Notes: generated from the sequence alone by a model not told the origin. A DNA stretch of 64,000 nucleotides from an uncultured Clostridia bacterium (GCA_944367535.1 CALVWQ010000007.1:1-64000); one strand, 5' to 3'. Numbered from the stretch's first letter, positions 16,260 to 25,065 are shown. Made by a program: numbers and translations.

Positions 16260-17156
16260 ATGCAGATAGTAATACCTACGACGAAAGCGGAAATGTACGA
16301 CGCTTTGCAGGATATATTTTATTATTACAGGATAAAAAAAGAACCTTATGAAGGTCTGGTGCTCGACGAACTCGACCTCGGGAGAATGGAGTATATCTCG
16401 CTCACGGACGAGGAAATCACGGCGAAAGCGCAGACGCTTGTTATGCCCGAACATAAAAAGCGCGTTGCGGACTACAAGGAAAAGCTTAACGACGCGCTCG
16501 CGGCGTTTAAAAAGCGCGCGGCGGCGGCGGAAGAAAGCGCGGCGAAACGCGTCAACGAAATTACCGAGCGGTACGACGCCTTGGAGGCAAAGGCGCAGGC
16601 GGAAGCGGCGGATAAGGGGATAGCGAATTCGAGCATTTTGCTCGACAGGCTGACAGAAATCGAGAACGAGCGGACGGCGGCGCTCGCCGCCGCGGCGGAG
16701 AGCGCGGATGCCGAGGCGGAAGAAATACAGGCGGAAATAGACGTGACGGAAGAAAAACTTTTGACTGCGGACGATTACTGTCAGGAAGTGTTTGCCGCCG
16801 AGGTTAACGCTAAATGTATTGAACTTAAAGATAAGCAGGCGGAACTTGAAAGGGAGATATTTAAATACAATAACGGCATCGAGGAAAAAGAACAGCGGTA
16901 TTCTAACACCATAAAACAGACAAATGCTAACCTTGCAATAAAATATCAGGAAGTAAACAGTACGTTCTTTACAAAAGACCAGCTCGTGGAAATGGGATAT
17001 TACGAGGACGTCATAAACTGTGTATGCGCTTACTACGATACGCTCACTGCGACGGCGGCTTTCAACGATATGAAAGAGGAGAGCAAACTTTGCATATATC
17101 TCGAAGATTATTACGATTCGGTCCTTTATATGTATAAGACTCGTGCAGGAGCTTAA
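16260..17156 (+). CDS. Coiled-coil protein closing the phage-type cassette
   Basis: A 298-residue protein with a central Ala/Glu/Lys-rich coiled coil (about residues 60-240) and small globular ends: an N-terminal segment (IPTTKAEMYDALQDIFYYYR) and a C-terminal one rich in Tyr and Cys (CVCAYYDTLTATAAFNDMK, CIYLEDYYDSVLYMYKTRAG). The segment GIANSSILLDRLTEIENERT recurs, as far as I recall, in proteins next to clostridial terminase-portal clusters. It could be a tail-needle-like or internal head protein; neither can be shown. Ends 140 bases before a strong terminator. Confidence 0.6.
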   Translation: MQIVIPTTKAEMYDALQDIFYYYRIKKEPYEGLVLDELDLGRMEYISLTDEEITAKAQTLVMPEHKKRVADYKEKLNDALAAFKKRAAAAEESAAKRVNEITERYDALEAKAQAEAADKGIANSSILLDRLTEIENERTAALAAAAESADAEAEEIQAEIDVTEEKLLTADDYCQEVFAAEVNAKCIELKDKQAELEREIFKYNNGIEEKEQRYSNTIKQTNANLAIKYQEVNSTFFTKDQLVEMGYYEDVINCVCAYYDTLTATAAFNDMKEESKLCIYLEDYYDSVLYMYKTRAGA

Positions 17157-17163
17157 AAAATAA

Positions 17164-17310
17164 ACGCATAAAGTAAAACACGGCGTCGTAACAGCCGCCG
17201 AGTTCATCGGAACAGCAGCCGAGGACGTCGGACAGCCGCGGGAAAAAGTCTTTTATACGTTTAAGAGGGTGCTCAGCGGTATTTTTGCGGGATTTACCCC
17301 GCCGCCGTAA
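17164..17310 (+). other. Open stretch of 48 codons without a start codon (possible remnant)
   Basis: Between the coiled-coil gene and the terminator, one plus-strand frame is open from 17164 to TAA at 17308-17310. It reads protein-like, with EFIGTAAEDVGQPREKVF and TFKRVLSGIFAGFTPPP, but has no ATG, GTG or TTG near its start, no SD, and its last codons lie in the terminator stem. It may be the end of a lost gene, a peptide with an unusual start, or chance. Confidence 0.25.
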
Positions 17311-17326
17311 TTTTACGGCGGCGGGG
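17297..17326 (+). terminator. Intrinsic terminator ending the phage-type cassette
   Basis: Perfect 14-bp arms (17297-17310 and 17313-17326, the inner pairs opening to form the loop) followed by GTATTTTTATT. It cleanly separates the cassette from ispG. Confidence 0.85.
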
Positions 17327-17354
17327 GTATTTTTATTATTGTAAAACTTAAAAC

Positions 17355-17383
17355 TTTACTTTTTTATAAATATATGATAAAAT
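17355..17383 (+). promoter_or_regulatory. Sigma-A-like promoter of ispG
   Basis: TTTACT (17355-17360), 17 bases, TAAAAT (17378-17383), 32 bases before the ispG ATG and just after the cassette terminator, so ispG and the gene behind it have their own promoter here. Confidence 0.5.
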
Positions 17384-17415
17384 AAACAAAAATAAAAACG
17401 GTATACCGAGAGATT

Positions 17416-18456
17416 ATGAGCGTAAAAGTAAAAATAGGCGATATAACGATAGGCGGAGGAGAGAGAATAGCCGTTCAGTCCATGTCCGTTTTTAAACCCT
17501 CGGACACGGATAAAGCTATTAAAGAAGCGCTGGTGCTTCGGGAGGCGGGGTGCGATATTTTAAGGTACTCCGTTAACGATGAAAAAGACGCAAAATCTTT
17601 TCGCTTTATAAAGGAGAAGGTCGGAATTCCGCTTGTCGCCGACATTCATTTCGATTACAGGCTGGCGCTCGCCGCGATAGACGGCGGTGCCGATAAAATA
17701 CGTATAAATCCCGGCAATATCGGCGGTGAAAACAAAGTTGCGGAAGTGGCGGCGGCGCTTAAAAGTTCGGGTATTCCCGTGCGCGTCGGCTCGAACACGG
17801 GCAGTATAGATAAGGAATTTTCGGATAAATACGGAAGAAACGAAATTTCGCTCGCCGAAAGCGCTTTGAAAAACGTCGCAGTGTTGGAAAAACACGGCGT
17901 ACATAATATAGTCGTTTCGGTCAAGGCGTCCGACGCACCGCTCACGATTAAGGCATACAGGTATATATCGAGCCGTACCGAATATCCTTTGCACGTCGGA
18001 GTTACCGAGGCGGGAACGGAGTATATGGGGATAATAAAAAATGCGGTTGCGGCGGGCGCACTGTTTGCCGACGGGATAGGCGACACCCTGCGCGTAAGTC
18101 TTTCCGCTGACCCTCTGCGCGAAGTAAAAGCTGCGCGCGCCATAATAGCGGCGGCGGGGCTCGACGATAATTTTGCCGACGTCGTGGCGTGCCCTACGTG
18201 CGGCAGGTGCGAATGGGACTGCATGGCCTTTGCGGATAAAGTCAGCAGGTATGTGGCGAACATAAAAAAGCCTTTGAAAATCGCCGTAATGGGCTGTGCC
18301 GTAAACGGTCCGGGAGAGGCGAAAGACGCTGATATAGGCATAGCGGGCGGTAAGGACTGTTGCGTTATATTCGTAAAGGGCGAAATCAAAAAGAAAATTG
18401 CGAAAGAGGACGCCGAACGCGAATTTTTAGGGGAGATAGACAGATGTATACGATAA
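17416..18456 (+). CDS. ispG: 4-hydroxy-3-methylbut-2-enyl diphosphate synthase (flavodoxin/ferredoxin)
   Basis: A 346-residue IspG (GcpE), the penultimate enzyme of the MEP isoprenoid pathway, which reduces MEcPP to HMBPP with a [4Fe-4S] cluster. The N-terminal TIM barrel shows AVQSMSVFKPSDTDK, DIHFDYRLALAAIDGGADKIRINPGN and RVGSNTGS. The C-terminal cluster domain has CPTCGRCEWDC and MGCAVNGPGE, giving the usual three cysteine ligands plus Glu. In related genomes ispG follows dxr and rseP; here the phage-type cassette lies upstream instead. The start overlaps no gene; the 3' end overlaps the polC-locus gene by 13 bases. Confidence 0.96.
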   Translation: MSVKVKIGDITIGGGERIAVQSMSVFKPSDTDKAIKEALVLREAGCDILRYSVNDEKDAKSFRFIKEKVGIPLVADIHFDYRLALAAIDGGADKIRINPGNIGGENKVAEVAAALKSSGIPVRVGSNTGSIDKEFSDKYGRNEISLAESALKNVAVLEKHGVHNIVVSVKASDAPLTIKAYRYISSRTEYPLHVGVTEAGTEYMGIIKNAVAAGALFADGIGDTLRVSLSADPLREVKAARAIIAAAGLDDNFADVVACPTCGRCEWDCMAFADKVSRYVANIKKPLKIAVMGCAVNGPGEAKDADIGIAGGKDCCVIFVKGEIKKKIAKEDAEREFLGEIDRCIR

Positions 18457-19976
18457 AGAGCGGCGCCGAGTTTATCGGCTCTCTTCGCGCGCTGGACGAA
18501 AGAGTTTCCAATCTCAGGATAAAATCCATAGAGGTGGACAGGCACAAAGCGGAGATAACCTATAATTTTATATGCGACAAATCGGTAGACGACGCGCTTA
18601 AAAACACCATTGCGGACGAGGTTGCCAAGAATACTCCGCGCGAATTTTTGCGTGTAAACATAAACGTTTCCAAGATTGTCAGCAACGATGAACTTATCAA
18701 TAATGCAGTTTACAATTACATTAAAGAAAATTTTCCTTCCGTCGGTATTTTTTTAAAGCCTACGGATATAGTTTGCGCCGACGTCGGGGAAGTATTTAAA
18801 TACACCGTACGATTAAGCAAAGACGGCGCGGAATATATGCGAAAAAGCGGTGCGATAAAGCGTATAAACGAGTATCTTTCCAAGAATTTCTGTTCCGAGT
18901 TTGCAGGGAATACGGAAGAAAAAGAGGCAGAGGAGACTATAGACCTCACTTCGGAGGAAGTATTCGAGAGCGAATTGCAGAAGATAGAGCACAGGACGAT
19001 AAAAGTAAAGGACGTCGTGGTGATAGACGACGAAAACATGGGGGATACCGCGCTTTACATAGAGGACGCGACGGCGGGCGACGTTACCGTGTGCGGCACC
19101 GTTACCGAGATAACCGAACGTGAAACGAAGAACGGCAAGCCTTTTTTCATTATACATCTCGACGATACTACGGGCAGGACGAGCGGTGTGTATTTTTCAA
19201 AGAAAAACACATGTAGCAAAATAAGAGAGATTGCCGAGGGCGATGCCATAATAGCGCGCGGCTCGATAGGCGAATACAACGGCAGACGTTCGTTTACGTT
19301 TGACAAAATAAACCGCTGCACTTTTCCTTCGGACTTCGTGAAAAAGGAAAAGTTCAGAAAAAAACCGCCGCGCGAATATTCGCTTGTATATCCTTCGCCC
19401 GCGACGACTGTGCGAGTGAAAAGCGTTTTCGATACGGAAACCGCGCTTCCGTCGGAACTTACCGAAAAGGTATATGTGGTTTTCGACATAGAAACCACGG
19501 GACTCGAAATAATGAGCAACGGTATAACCGAGATTGGCGCCGTAAAAATAGAGAACGGAAAAATATCCGAGCAATTTACCACACTGGTAAAACCCGACTA
19601 CCCCATATCTGACGAGATAGTGAGACTTACGGGAATAACGCCCGAGATGGTGGCGGACGCGCCGAAGATAGGTTCGGTTATACCCGATTTCATGAAATTT
19701 ACGGAAGGGGCTGTTTTAGTCGCGCATAACGCCGATTTCGACGTCAAGTTCATGAAAAGATTCGCTTCGGCGGAGGAATACGACCTCGGCAATAAAGTCA
19801 TGGACACGCTTGAACTTTCTCGCAAATATCTCCCGCAGCTCAGGCGCAACGACCTTCATACTCTCGCGGATTATTTCGGAATAACCTTTCATCACCACCG
19901 TGCGCTTTCCGACGCCTATGCCACGGCGGAAATTTTTATCGAATTGATGAAGCTGAAAAACAAAAACTCGGATTAG
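18444..19976 (+). CDS. PolC-locus protein: PolC N-terminal, OB and DEDDh exonuclease parts without the polymerase
   Basis: A 510-residue protein at the place normally held by polC (between ispG and rimP). Residues 1-160 resemble the PolC N-terminal region, about 210-290 form an OB fold (VTVCGTVTEITERETKNGKP, FFIIHLDDTTG), and about 345-505 a complete DEDDh 3'-5' exonuclease: FDIETTGLE (Asp348, Glu350), AHNADFDVKF (Asp431), DTLELSRKY, and FHHHRALSDAYAT with Asp490. The PHP domain and the whole polymerase core of PolC (normally about 1,440 residues) are absent; the protein stops right after the exonuclease, and only 133 bases separate it from rimP. SD GGGGAG precedes ATG 18444. It may serve as a free-standing proofreading or DnaQ-like nuclease. 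Confidence 0.85.
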   Translation: MYTIKSGAEFIGSLRALDERVSNLRIKSIEVDRHKAEITYNFICDKSVDDALKNTIADEVAKNTPREFLRVNINVSKIVSNDELINNAVYNYIKENFPSVGIFLKPTDIVCADVGEVFKYTVRLSKDGAEYMRKSGAIKRINEYLSKNFCSEFAGNTEEKEAEETIDLTSEEVFESELQKIEHRTIKVKDVVVIDDENMGDTALYIEDATAGDVTVCGTVTEITERETKNGKPFFIIHLDDTTGRTSGVYFSKKNTCSKIREIAEGDAIIARGSIGEYNGRRSFTFDKINRCTFPSDFVKKEKFRKKPPREYSLVYPSPATTVRVKSVFDTETALPSELTEKVYVVFDIETTGLEIMSNGITEIGAVKIENGKISEQFTTLVKPDYPISDEIVRLTGITPEMVADAPKIGSVIPDFMKFTEGAVLVAHNADFDVKFMKRFASAEEYDLGNKVMDTLELSRKYLPQLRRNDLHTLADYFGITFHHHRALSDAYATAEIFIELMKLKNKNSD

Positions 19977-20009
19977 TAGTTAAAAAATCATAAAAAACAT
20001 GAAAAACGC

Positions 20010-20038
20010 TTGCAAATATTCTTATTATATGTTAATAT
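20010..20038 (+). promoter_or_regulatory. Sigma-A-type promoter of the rimP-nusA-infB operon
   Basis: TTGCAA (20010-20015), 17 bases, TAATAT (20033-20038). It gives the translation/transcription-factor operon its own start, 72 bases before the rimP ATG. Confidence 0.55.
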
Positions 20039-20066
20039 ATAGATACGTAAGATAAAGGCTTGACTT

Positions 20067-20090
20067 ATGAGAACGGAGTTCCGTTCTCAT
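20067..20090 (+). terminator. Terminator-like hairpin in the rimP leader (possible attenuator)
   Basis: Eleven-bp arms at 20067-20077 and 20080-20090, followed by ATTTTTAT. It lies downstream of the promoter at 20010-20038 and upstream of rimP, so it could attenuate the operon that encodes NusA. Alternatively it ends the ispG transcript. Confidence 0.55.
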
Positions 20091-20109
20091 ATTTTTATGT
20101 GAGGTATAA

Positions 20110-20574
20110 ATGAAGATAAAAAATATCGACGAGATAAAAAAACTTTGCGAAGAAGTCGCCGCGCCGCTATCGGTCGAAGTGGCGGACGTGGTTTTTACTC
20201 AGGGCAAAAATCCCACGCTCACGATATATATCGATAAAGAGGGAGGAGTCGACCTCGACACCTGCGAGATTTTTCATAACGCAATCGACGCGCCGCTCGA
20301 CCTTCTCGACCCCACATTCGGGATGCCTTATACTTTGAACGTTTCGAGCCTCGGCGCGGACAGACCGTTCGTAAAGGAAAGCGACTTTCTTTCTCATATC
20401 GGCAAACGCGTGGAGGTAAAACTTCATTCTTCCGTGCGCGGCAAGAAGTTTTACGACGGGATTCTGACGTCTTACGACAAGGAGAGGATAACGGTCAAGG
20501 TCAGCGACGGGAATACTTTTTCGTTTGATTTTAAAAATATTGTCAAAGTGAACGAATATATCGATTTCGATTGA
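20110..20574 (+). CDS. rimP: Ribosome maturation factor RimP
   Basis: A 154-residue RimP, needed for 30S subunit maturation. The N-terminal alpha-beta domain shows PTLTIYIDKEGGVDLDTCE and the GADRPFVKESDF stretch links to the C-terminal SH3-like barrel (VEVKLHSSVRGKKFYDGIL, ITVKVSDGNTFSFDF). It opens the classic rimP-nusA-ylxR-ylxQ-infB-rbfA order. GTGAGG precedes the ATG as a moderate SD. Confidence 0.93.
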   Translation: MKIKNIDEIKKLCEEVAAPLSVEVADVVFTQGKNPTLTIYIDKEGGVDLDTCEIFHNAIDAPLDLLDPTFGMPYTLNVSSLGADRPFVKESDFLSHIGKRVEVKLHSSVRGKKFYDGILTSYDKERITVKVSDGNTFSFDFKNIVKVNEYIDFD

Positions 20575-20635
20575 GCTGCATAAGTCAGGAATCGAATCGG
20601 CAAAATAAAAAAGACACTTATCAGAGGAGAAAAAT

Positions 20636-21745
20636 ATGATAAATCAGGATTTCTTTTTGGCACTCGACGATTTGGAGAGAGAAAAGGGCATCGCGAAAGA
20701 CGAATTCATTGCGGCGCTCGAAGAGGCGATGGTCGTTGTTTATAAAAAATCGGCGGACGTCGTCGGGGACGTCAAGATAAAACTTAATCCCGAGAAAAAA
20801 TCCATCAACATTTACAGCGTGAGAAACGTCGTGAACGAAATCACCGACCCCGAACGTGACATAACCGTCGAAAAGGCGCAGGAGATAAAAAAGACCGCCA
20901 AGGCGGGCGACACTCTTGCGGTCGAAATAAAATCCAAGGATTTAGGCAGAATCGCGGCACAGACGGTGAAACAGGTGCTAACTCAGAAACTCCGCGAAAT
21001 CGAGCACGAGAATATAGTAAACGAGTTCGAGGATAAAGAAGGTGAACTGATGTCGTGCACGATAAGACGTATTGAAAACGGCAATGTTTACGTCGAAATC
21101 GGCGGTAATCAGATAGAAGGCGTGCTTATGCCGAGAGACCAGGTTGCCGGCGAAAAATACGAAATCAATCAGAAAATAAACGTTTTCGTCAAGAAGGTTA
21201 GAAATTCGGGGCGTAACGCGCAGATTATGGTTTCGCGTACTGCCACGGGGCTCGTGTCGAGATTGTTTGAAAACGAAGTGCCTGAGATAAAACAGGGAGT
21301 CGTCGAAATAAAGAGTATCGCGAGGGAGGCGGGACAGCGCACCAAGATAGCGATATATTCTGAGGACCCGACCGTGGACGCGGTGGGCGCATGCGTCGGA
21401 AACAAGGGCGCGCGTGTCAACGCGATAGTCGCGGAACTCGGCGGCGAAAAGATAGACATAATACTTTGGAGCGAAAACCCGCTCGAATATATAAGCAAGG
21501 CGCTTTCTCCCGCACGTGTCATCAAGGTTGTGCAGACGGGAGAGGAGAGCGCGATGGCTGTCGTGCCTGACGATAAGTTATCTCTGGCGATTGGCAGGAG
21601 CGGACAAAATGCCCGTCTTGCGGTCAGGCTTACCGGTTGGAAAATAGACGTCAAAAGCGAGAGCGCGGCATTAAGCGAACTCGGCGAAAACAAAGTTCAG
21701 GACAATGTAGTGGCGGAGGTTGCGGAAGAAATTCCGGAGTTGTAA
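20636..21745 (+). CDS. nusA: Transcription elongation/termination factor NusA
   Basis: A 369-residue NusA of the short Firmicutes type, with no C-terminal AR repeats. The N-terminal RNA polymerase-binding domain covers about 1-130, then the S1 domain (MSCTIRRIENGNVYVEIGG) and two KH domains (VGACVGNKGARVNAIVAELGG and LAIGRSGQNARLAVRLTGW). NusA affects pausing, intrinsic termination and antitermination. Preceded by AGGAG. The final 25 residues are acidic and probably disordered. Confidence 0.96.
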   Translation: MINQDFFLALDDLEREKGIAKDEFIAALEEAMVVVYKKSADVVGDVKIKLNPEKKSINIYSVRNVVNEITDPERDITVEKAQEIKKTAKAGDTLAVEIKSKDLGRIAAQTVKQVLTQKLREIEHENIVNEFEDKEGELMSCTIRRIENGNVYVEIGGNQIEGVLMPRDQVAGEKYEINQKINVFVKKVRNSGRNAQIMVSRTATGLVSRLFENEVPEIKQGVVEIKSIAREAGQRTKIAIYSEDPTVDAVGACVGNKGARVNAIVAELGGEKIDIILWSENPLEYISKALSPARVIKVVQTGEESAMAVVPDDKLSLAIGRSGQNARLAVRLTGWKIDVKSESAALSELGENKVQDNVVAEVAEEIPEL

Positions 21746-21746
21746 A

Positions 21747-22013
21747 ATGGAAAAGAAAGTGCCTATGCGGACGTGCATAGCGTGCAGAACTTGCAGACCG
21801 AAGCGCGAACTTTTGAGAATAGTGAAGTCCGAAGAGGGAATAAGTCTCGACAGGACCGGTAAAAAGAACGGGCGAGGCGCATATATTTGCGCGGATGCCG
21901 CATGTTTTGAAAAACTTAAAAAACACAGGCTTCTGAACAAAACCTTTTCGTGTCAGGTGGAAGAATCTGTCTACGATGCGATTGCGGAGGAATTCTTTGG
22001 TAATAAAGAGTAA
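21747..22013 (+). CDS. ylxR: YlxR family RNA-binding protein (DUF448)
   Basis: An 88-residue basic protein with the YlxR signature RTCIACRTCRPKRELLRIV and GRGAYICADAACFEKL. Family members fold as small RNA- or RnpM-like regulators; in Firmicutes YlxR has been linked to RNase P modulation and to broad expression effects. It starts at ATG 21747, one base after the nusA stop, with GGAG upstream. It overlaps ylxQ by 17 bases. Confidence 0.92.
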   Translation: MEKKVPMRTCIACRTCRPKRELLRIVKSEEGISLDRTGKKNGRGAYICADAACFEKLKKHRLLNKTFSCQVEESVYDAIAEEFFGNKE

Positions 22014-22308
22014 GGCGGAGACCTTTATCGGGTTTGCAATTCGCGCGAGAAAGATACGCGAAGGCATGAATTCCGTACAGACGCTTAAAAAAGCGGAACT
22101 CATCGTCTGTTGCGCAAGCGCGTCCGACAATACAAAAAAAGCCGCGGTAAAGGCGGCGGCAAAATTCGAGTGTCCGATAATATATTCCAAGCGGCCGCTC
22201 GAAGAAATAGTGCACAGGGAGAATGTCAAAGTCGCCGCTATAACGGACAAATCGCTCGCGAGGGCGGTGATGGACAGTGCGGGAGAAGATTTTACGGCAG
22301 GAATTTAG
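21997..22308 (+). CDS. ylxQ: L7Ae-like ribosomal protein family, YlxQ
   Basis: A 103-residue L7Ae/L30e/S12e-family protein, which binds kink-turn RNA in better-known relatives. KAETFIGFAIRARKIREGM, AELIVCCASASDNTKKAA and AAITDKSLARAVMD match the fold. I start it at TTG 21997 because GGAGG lies six bases upstream and the protein then begins as family members do; an in-frame ATG at 21976 has no such site. It overlaps the end of ylxR. Confidence 0.88.
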   Translation: MVIKSKAETFIGFAIRARKIREGMNSVQTLKKAELIVCCASASDNTKKAAVKAAAKFECPIIYSKRPLEEIVHRENVKVAAITDKSLARAVMDSAGEDFTAGI

Positions 22309-22317
22309 GAGAGTTTT

Positions 22318-25035
22318 ATGGCAGAAAAGAGAGAAATGCATACCGAAAACATAAAAAAAGTAACGGAAATTTTATCGGGCGGAAAACTTACCGCTCTTTC
22401 CGCGGCATTCGGCGGATATGCCGATTCGCTCAGGAATCTGAAAGATATACTGAACGGCAAACTTGCGGAATTTAAAGAGGCCGAAAAGGCGGCGGAAGCC
22501 GCTAAGGCAGAAGAAAAGGCGAGAGAGGCGGAAAGCAGCCGGGCGCCCGAACTTTCCGACGTTCAGCCAGATGTTCAGCCCGACGTTAAGCCCGCCGAAG
22601 AACAAAAAACTCCCTATACAGAGGAAAAACCGCTTGCGGAAGAAAAGAGAGCGATAATAACCGAAGAGCCTTGCGCGGAAAATCAGGCTAAGACTCCCGA
22701 TTCGGAAAAGAGCGAAACGGCGGAAAAAGTACAAGATGACGCCGCAGAGGTTAAGACGGACAATGAACGCGCCGCCGCGCCGCAAGAGGAAAGTCAGGAA
22801 GTAAAAACTCCCGAACCTCCCGTCGAGAAAAAACGTCCTTCTTTTATAGTGAGAAGAGAAGAGAAAAAACCCGAACAGCGTAAAGAGTACGTGCCGGAAA
22901 AACCCGCGTATCGCGGCGAACGCAGACAAGACAGACCCGTCCGTGACGGTTCGAGACCTCCGTTTAATAACGGCGGCGCGGGACAGCGTCCTGCACGTCC
23001 CGAATTCAACGCGTCGCACGGACCGAGAAAACCGCAGCAGGGCGGCACTTACGTCGCACCTCCGATAGTGTCCGGCGGTAACGACAAACGCAGTTTCTCA
23101 AAGAAGAAAACCCTCGGAACGGAAAAGCAGTATGAGGATAAGCACGTTATCAATAAACGCGCACTCATCAAAAACAATATAGATATAGATGACTTTGACG
23201 AGAATAAAACAGGTTACCGTAAATTCCGTCCCGTAAAAAAAGCGAAGGCTCAGGCAGAAACTTCTGCAATCAAGATAGAAAAAGCCGTCATAAATACCGA
23301 AATCATACCGCTTAAAGTTCTGAGCGAGAAGATAGGAATAACCGCGGCGGAAATCACCAAACGCCTATTTAAAGAAGGCATAATGAAAACTATAAACGAT
23401 TCGGTCGATTTCGACACGGCTGCGTTTATAGCTGACGATGTCGGTGTGGAACTCGAACTGAAACTCGATAAGACCGCGGAAGACGTGCTGAGCGAAGGAT
23501 TCGACGAGGCAGCAGACGACGAGGCTATGCTCTCGCGCCGTCCGCCGGTAGTTACCGTCATGGGGCACGTTGACCACGGCAAGACTTCTATACTCGACAG
23601 GATAAGAAAGACAAACGTTACCGCGGGAGAGGCCGGCGGAATAACGCAGCACATAGGCGCGTATCAGGTAACCGCGGGCGGGAACGTCATCACTTTCCTG
23701 GATACGCCCGGGCACGCGGCGTTTACGGCCATGCGTGCGAGAGGCGCTCAGGCGACAGATATCGCGGTGCTTGTCGTCGCCGCGGATGACGGAATAATGC
23801 CGCAGACTATAGAGGCTATAAATCACGCCAAGGCGGCGGATGTACCTATAATCGTCGCGGTCAATAAAATCGATAAACCCGAGGCGAACATAGAGCGCGT
23901 AAAGACGCAACTTACAGAGAACGGACTTTTGCCCGAAGAATGGGGCGGGGATGCCATAATCTGTCCCGTATCCGCAAAGACAGGCGAGGGCTTCGACGAA
24001 CTGCTGTCGAGTATAAACCTCGTCGCGGAAATAAAGGATTTGAAAGCCAATCCCGACAGAATGGCGAAAGGCGTGGTTATAGAGGCGAAACTCGACCAGA
24101 ATAAAGGTCCGATTGCAACCATTCTCGTGCAGAACGGTACTTTAAGGGTTTCGGATAACGTCATCGTCGGAACGGTAACCGGTAAAATAAGGGCAATGGT
24201 CGACGACAAGGGCAGACGCATCACGTCGGCGGGTCCGTCTACGCCGGTATCCATCATGGGACTCGAAAACGTCCCCGACGCGGGAGATATTCTTACCGCC
24301 CATGAACAGGATAAACTCATAAAAATGGTTGCCGAAGAACGTAAGAACAAGGAACGCGAGAACATGCTCAAAAGTTCTTCGAAGATTACGCTCGACGACG
24401 TGTTCAGCCGTATGGCGGAAGGCGACATGAAAGTGCTCAATATCATCGTCAAGGCAGACGTGCAGGGTTCGGTCGAGGCGGTCAAACAGTCTATGGAGAA
24501 ACTGTCAAACGACGAAGTGCGCGTAAACGTCATACATGCGGCGGCGGGTGCGATAAAAGAATCTGACATAATGCTTGCCGAATCTTCCGAAGCTATAATC
24601 ATCGGCTTTAACGTCCGTCCTGACAGCAACGCTAAGAGCATTGCCGAAAAGAGCGGAGTGGATATCAGGCTTTACAGGATTATTTACGAGGCTATCGAAG
24701 ACGTACAGAAGGCGATAAAAGGAATGCTTGCGCCCAAGATTTCGGAAGTGTATCTCGGAAAAGCCGAGGTGCGCGAAGTGTTCAGAATTTCCGGTGTCGG
24801 ACAGGTGGCGGGCTGCTATGTAACGGAAGGCAAGATATCAAGGAACGGAAAACTCCGTATTTACCGTGACGACGTCATGATTTGCGAGGGCAACGTCTTG
24901 CAACTGAAACGCTTTAAAGATGACGTTAAAGAAGTCGCACAGGGATATGAGTGCGGTATTTCGATTGAAAAGTTCAACGATATAAAGGTCGGCGATTTCA
25001 TAGAATGCTATCAGGTAGAGGAGTCGAAGGCATAG
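22318..25035 (+). CDS. infB: Translation initiation factor IF-2
   Basis: A 905-residue IF-2, the GTPase that brings initiator tRNA to the ribosome. The first 300 residues are low-complexity and rich in Glu, Lys, Pro and Ala, as in many Clostridia. The IF2 N-domain ([20 protein letters not shown]) starts near 335. The G domain has [14 protein letters not shown] (about 411), [16 protein letters not shown] and VNKID. Domains II-IV follow, with [34 protein letters not shown] and [21 protein letters not shown] precedes the ATG. The reading frame is complete. Confidence 0.97.
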   Translation: MAEKREMHTENIKKVTEILSGGKLTALSAAFGGYADSLRNLKDILNGKLAEFKEAEKAAEAAKAEEKAREAESSRAPELSDVQPDVQPDVKPAEEQKTPYTEEKPLAEEKRAIITEEPCAENQAKTPDSEKSETAEKVQDDAAEVKTDNERAAAPQEESQEVKTPEPPVEKKRPSFIVRREEKKPEQRKEYVPEKPAYRGERRQDRPVRDGSRPPFNNGGAGQRPARPEFNASHGPRKPQQGGTYVAPPIVSGGNDKRSFSKKKTLGTEKQYEDKHVINKRALIKNNIDIDDFDENKTGYRKFRPVKKAKAQAETSAIKIEKAVINTEIIPLKVLSEKIGITAAEITKRLFKEGIMKTINDSVDFDTAAFIADDVGVELELKLDKTAEDVLSEGFDEAADDEAMLSRRPPVVTVMGHVDHGKTSILDRIRKTNVTAGEAGGITQHIGAYQVTAGGNVITFLDTPGHAAFTAMRARGAQATDIAVLVVAADDGIMPQTIEAINHAKAADVPIIVAVNKIDKPEANIERVKTQLTENGLLPEEWGGDAIICPVSAKTGEGFDELLSSINLVAEIKDLKANPDRMAKGVVIEAKLDQNKGPIATILVQNGTLRVSDNVIVGTVTGKIRAMVDDKGRRITSAGPSTPVSIMGLENVPDAGDILTAHEQDKLIKMVAEERKNKERENMLKSSSKITLDDVFSRMAEGDMKVLNIIVKADVQGSVEAVKQSMEKLSNDEVRVNVIHAAAGAIKESDIMLAESSEAIIIGFNVRPDSNAKSIAEKSGVDIRLYRIIYEAIEDVQKAIKGMLAPKISEVYLGKAEVREVFRISGVGQVAGCYVTEGKISRNGKLRIYRDDVMICEGNVLQLKRFKDDVKEVAQGYECGISIEKFNDIKVGDFIECYQVEESKA

Positions 25036-25065
25036 TTCCCCTAAAAAAGGCGATTTGGTTTAAGT

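Larger units (their letters stand above)
9068..17156 (+). mobile_element. Phage-derived head and DNA-packaging cassette (no tail, lysis or integrase genes)
   Basis: Eight consecutive plus-strand genes with phage order: large terminase, small terminase-like, portal, scaffold, major capsid, connector, beta-rich head-completion candidate, coiled-coil protein. All are open, most overlap or sit within ten bases of one another, and several start codons overlap the previous stop as ATGA. Together they could build and fill a P22-like (podovirus-type) procapsid, but tail, lysis, replication, repressor and integrase genes are all absent on both sides, where host genes begin at once. Base composition and SD usage match the neighbours. 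I read it as an old, maintained (domesticated) element, such as a gene-transfer-agent-like or helper-dependent system, rather than a recent decaying prophage. Confidence 0.8.

Noticed and set aside
16188..17207. Minus-strand open frame of 339 codons opposite the coiled-coil gene
   Set aside because: Composition mirrors the Ala/Glu codons of the plus-strand gene; the plus-strand frame has an SD, correct spacing and cassette orientation.
22372..23019. Minus-strand open frame of 215 codons opposite the infB N-terminal region
   Set aside because: Caused by the low-complexity Glu/Lys/Pro codons of IF-2; no start signal.
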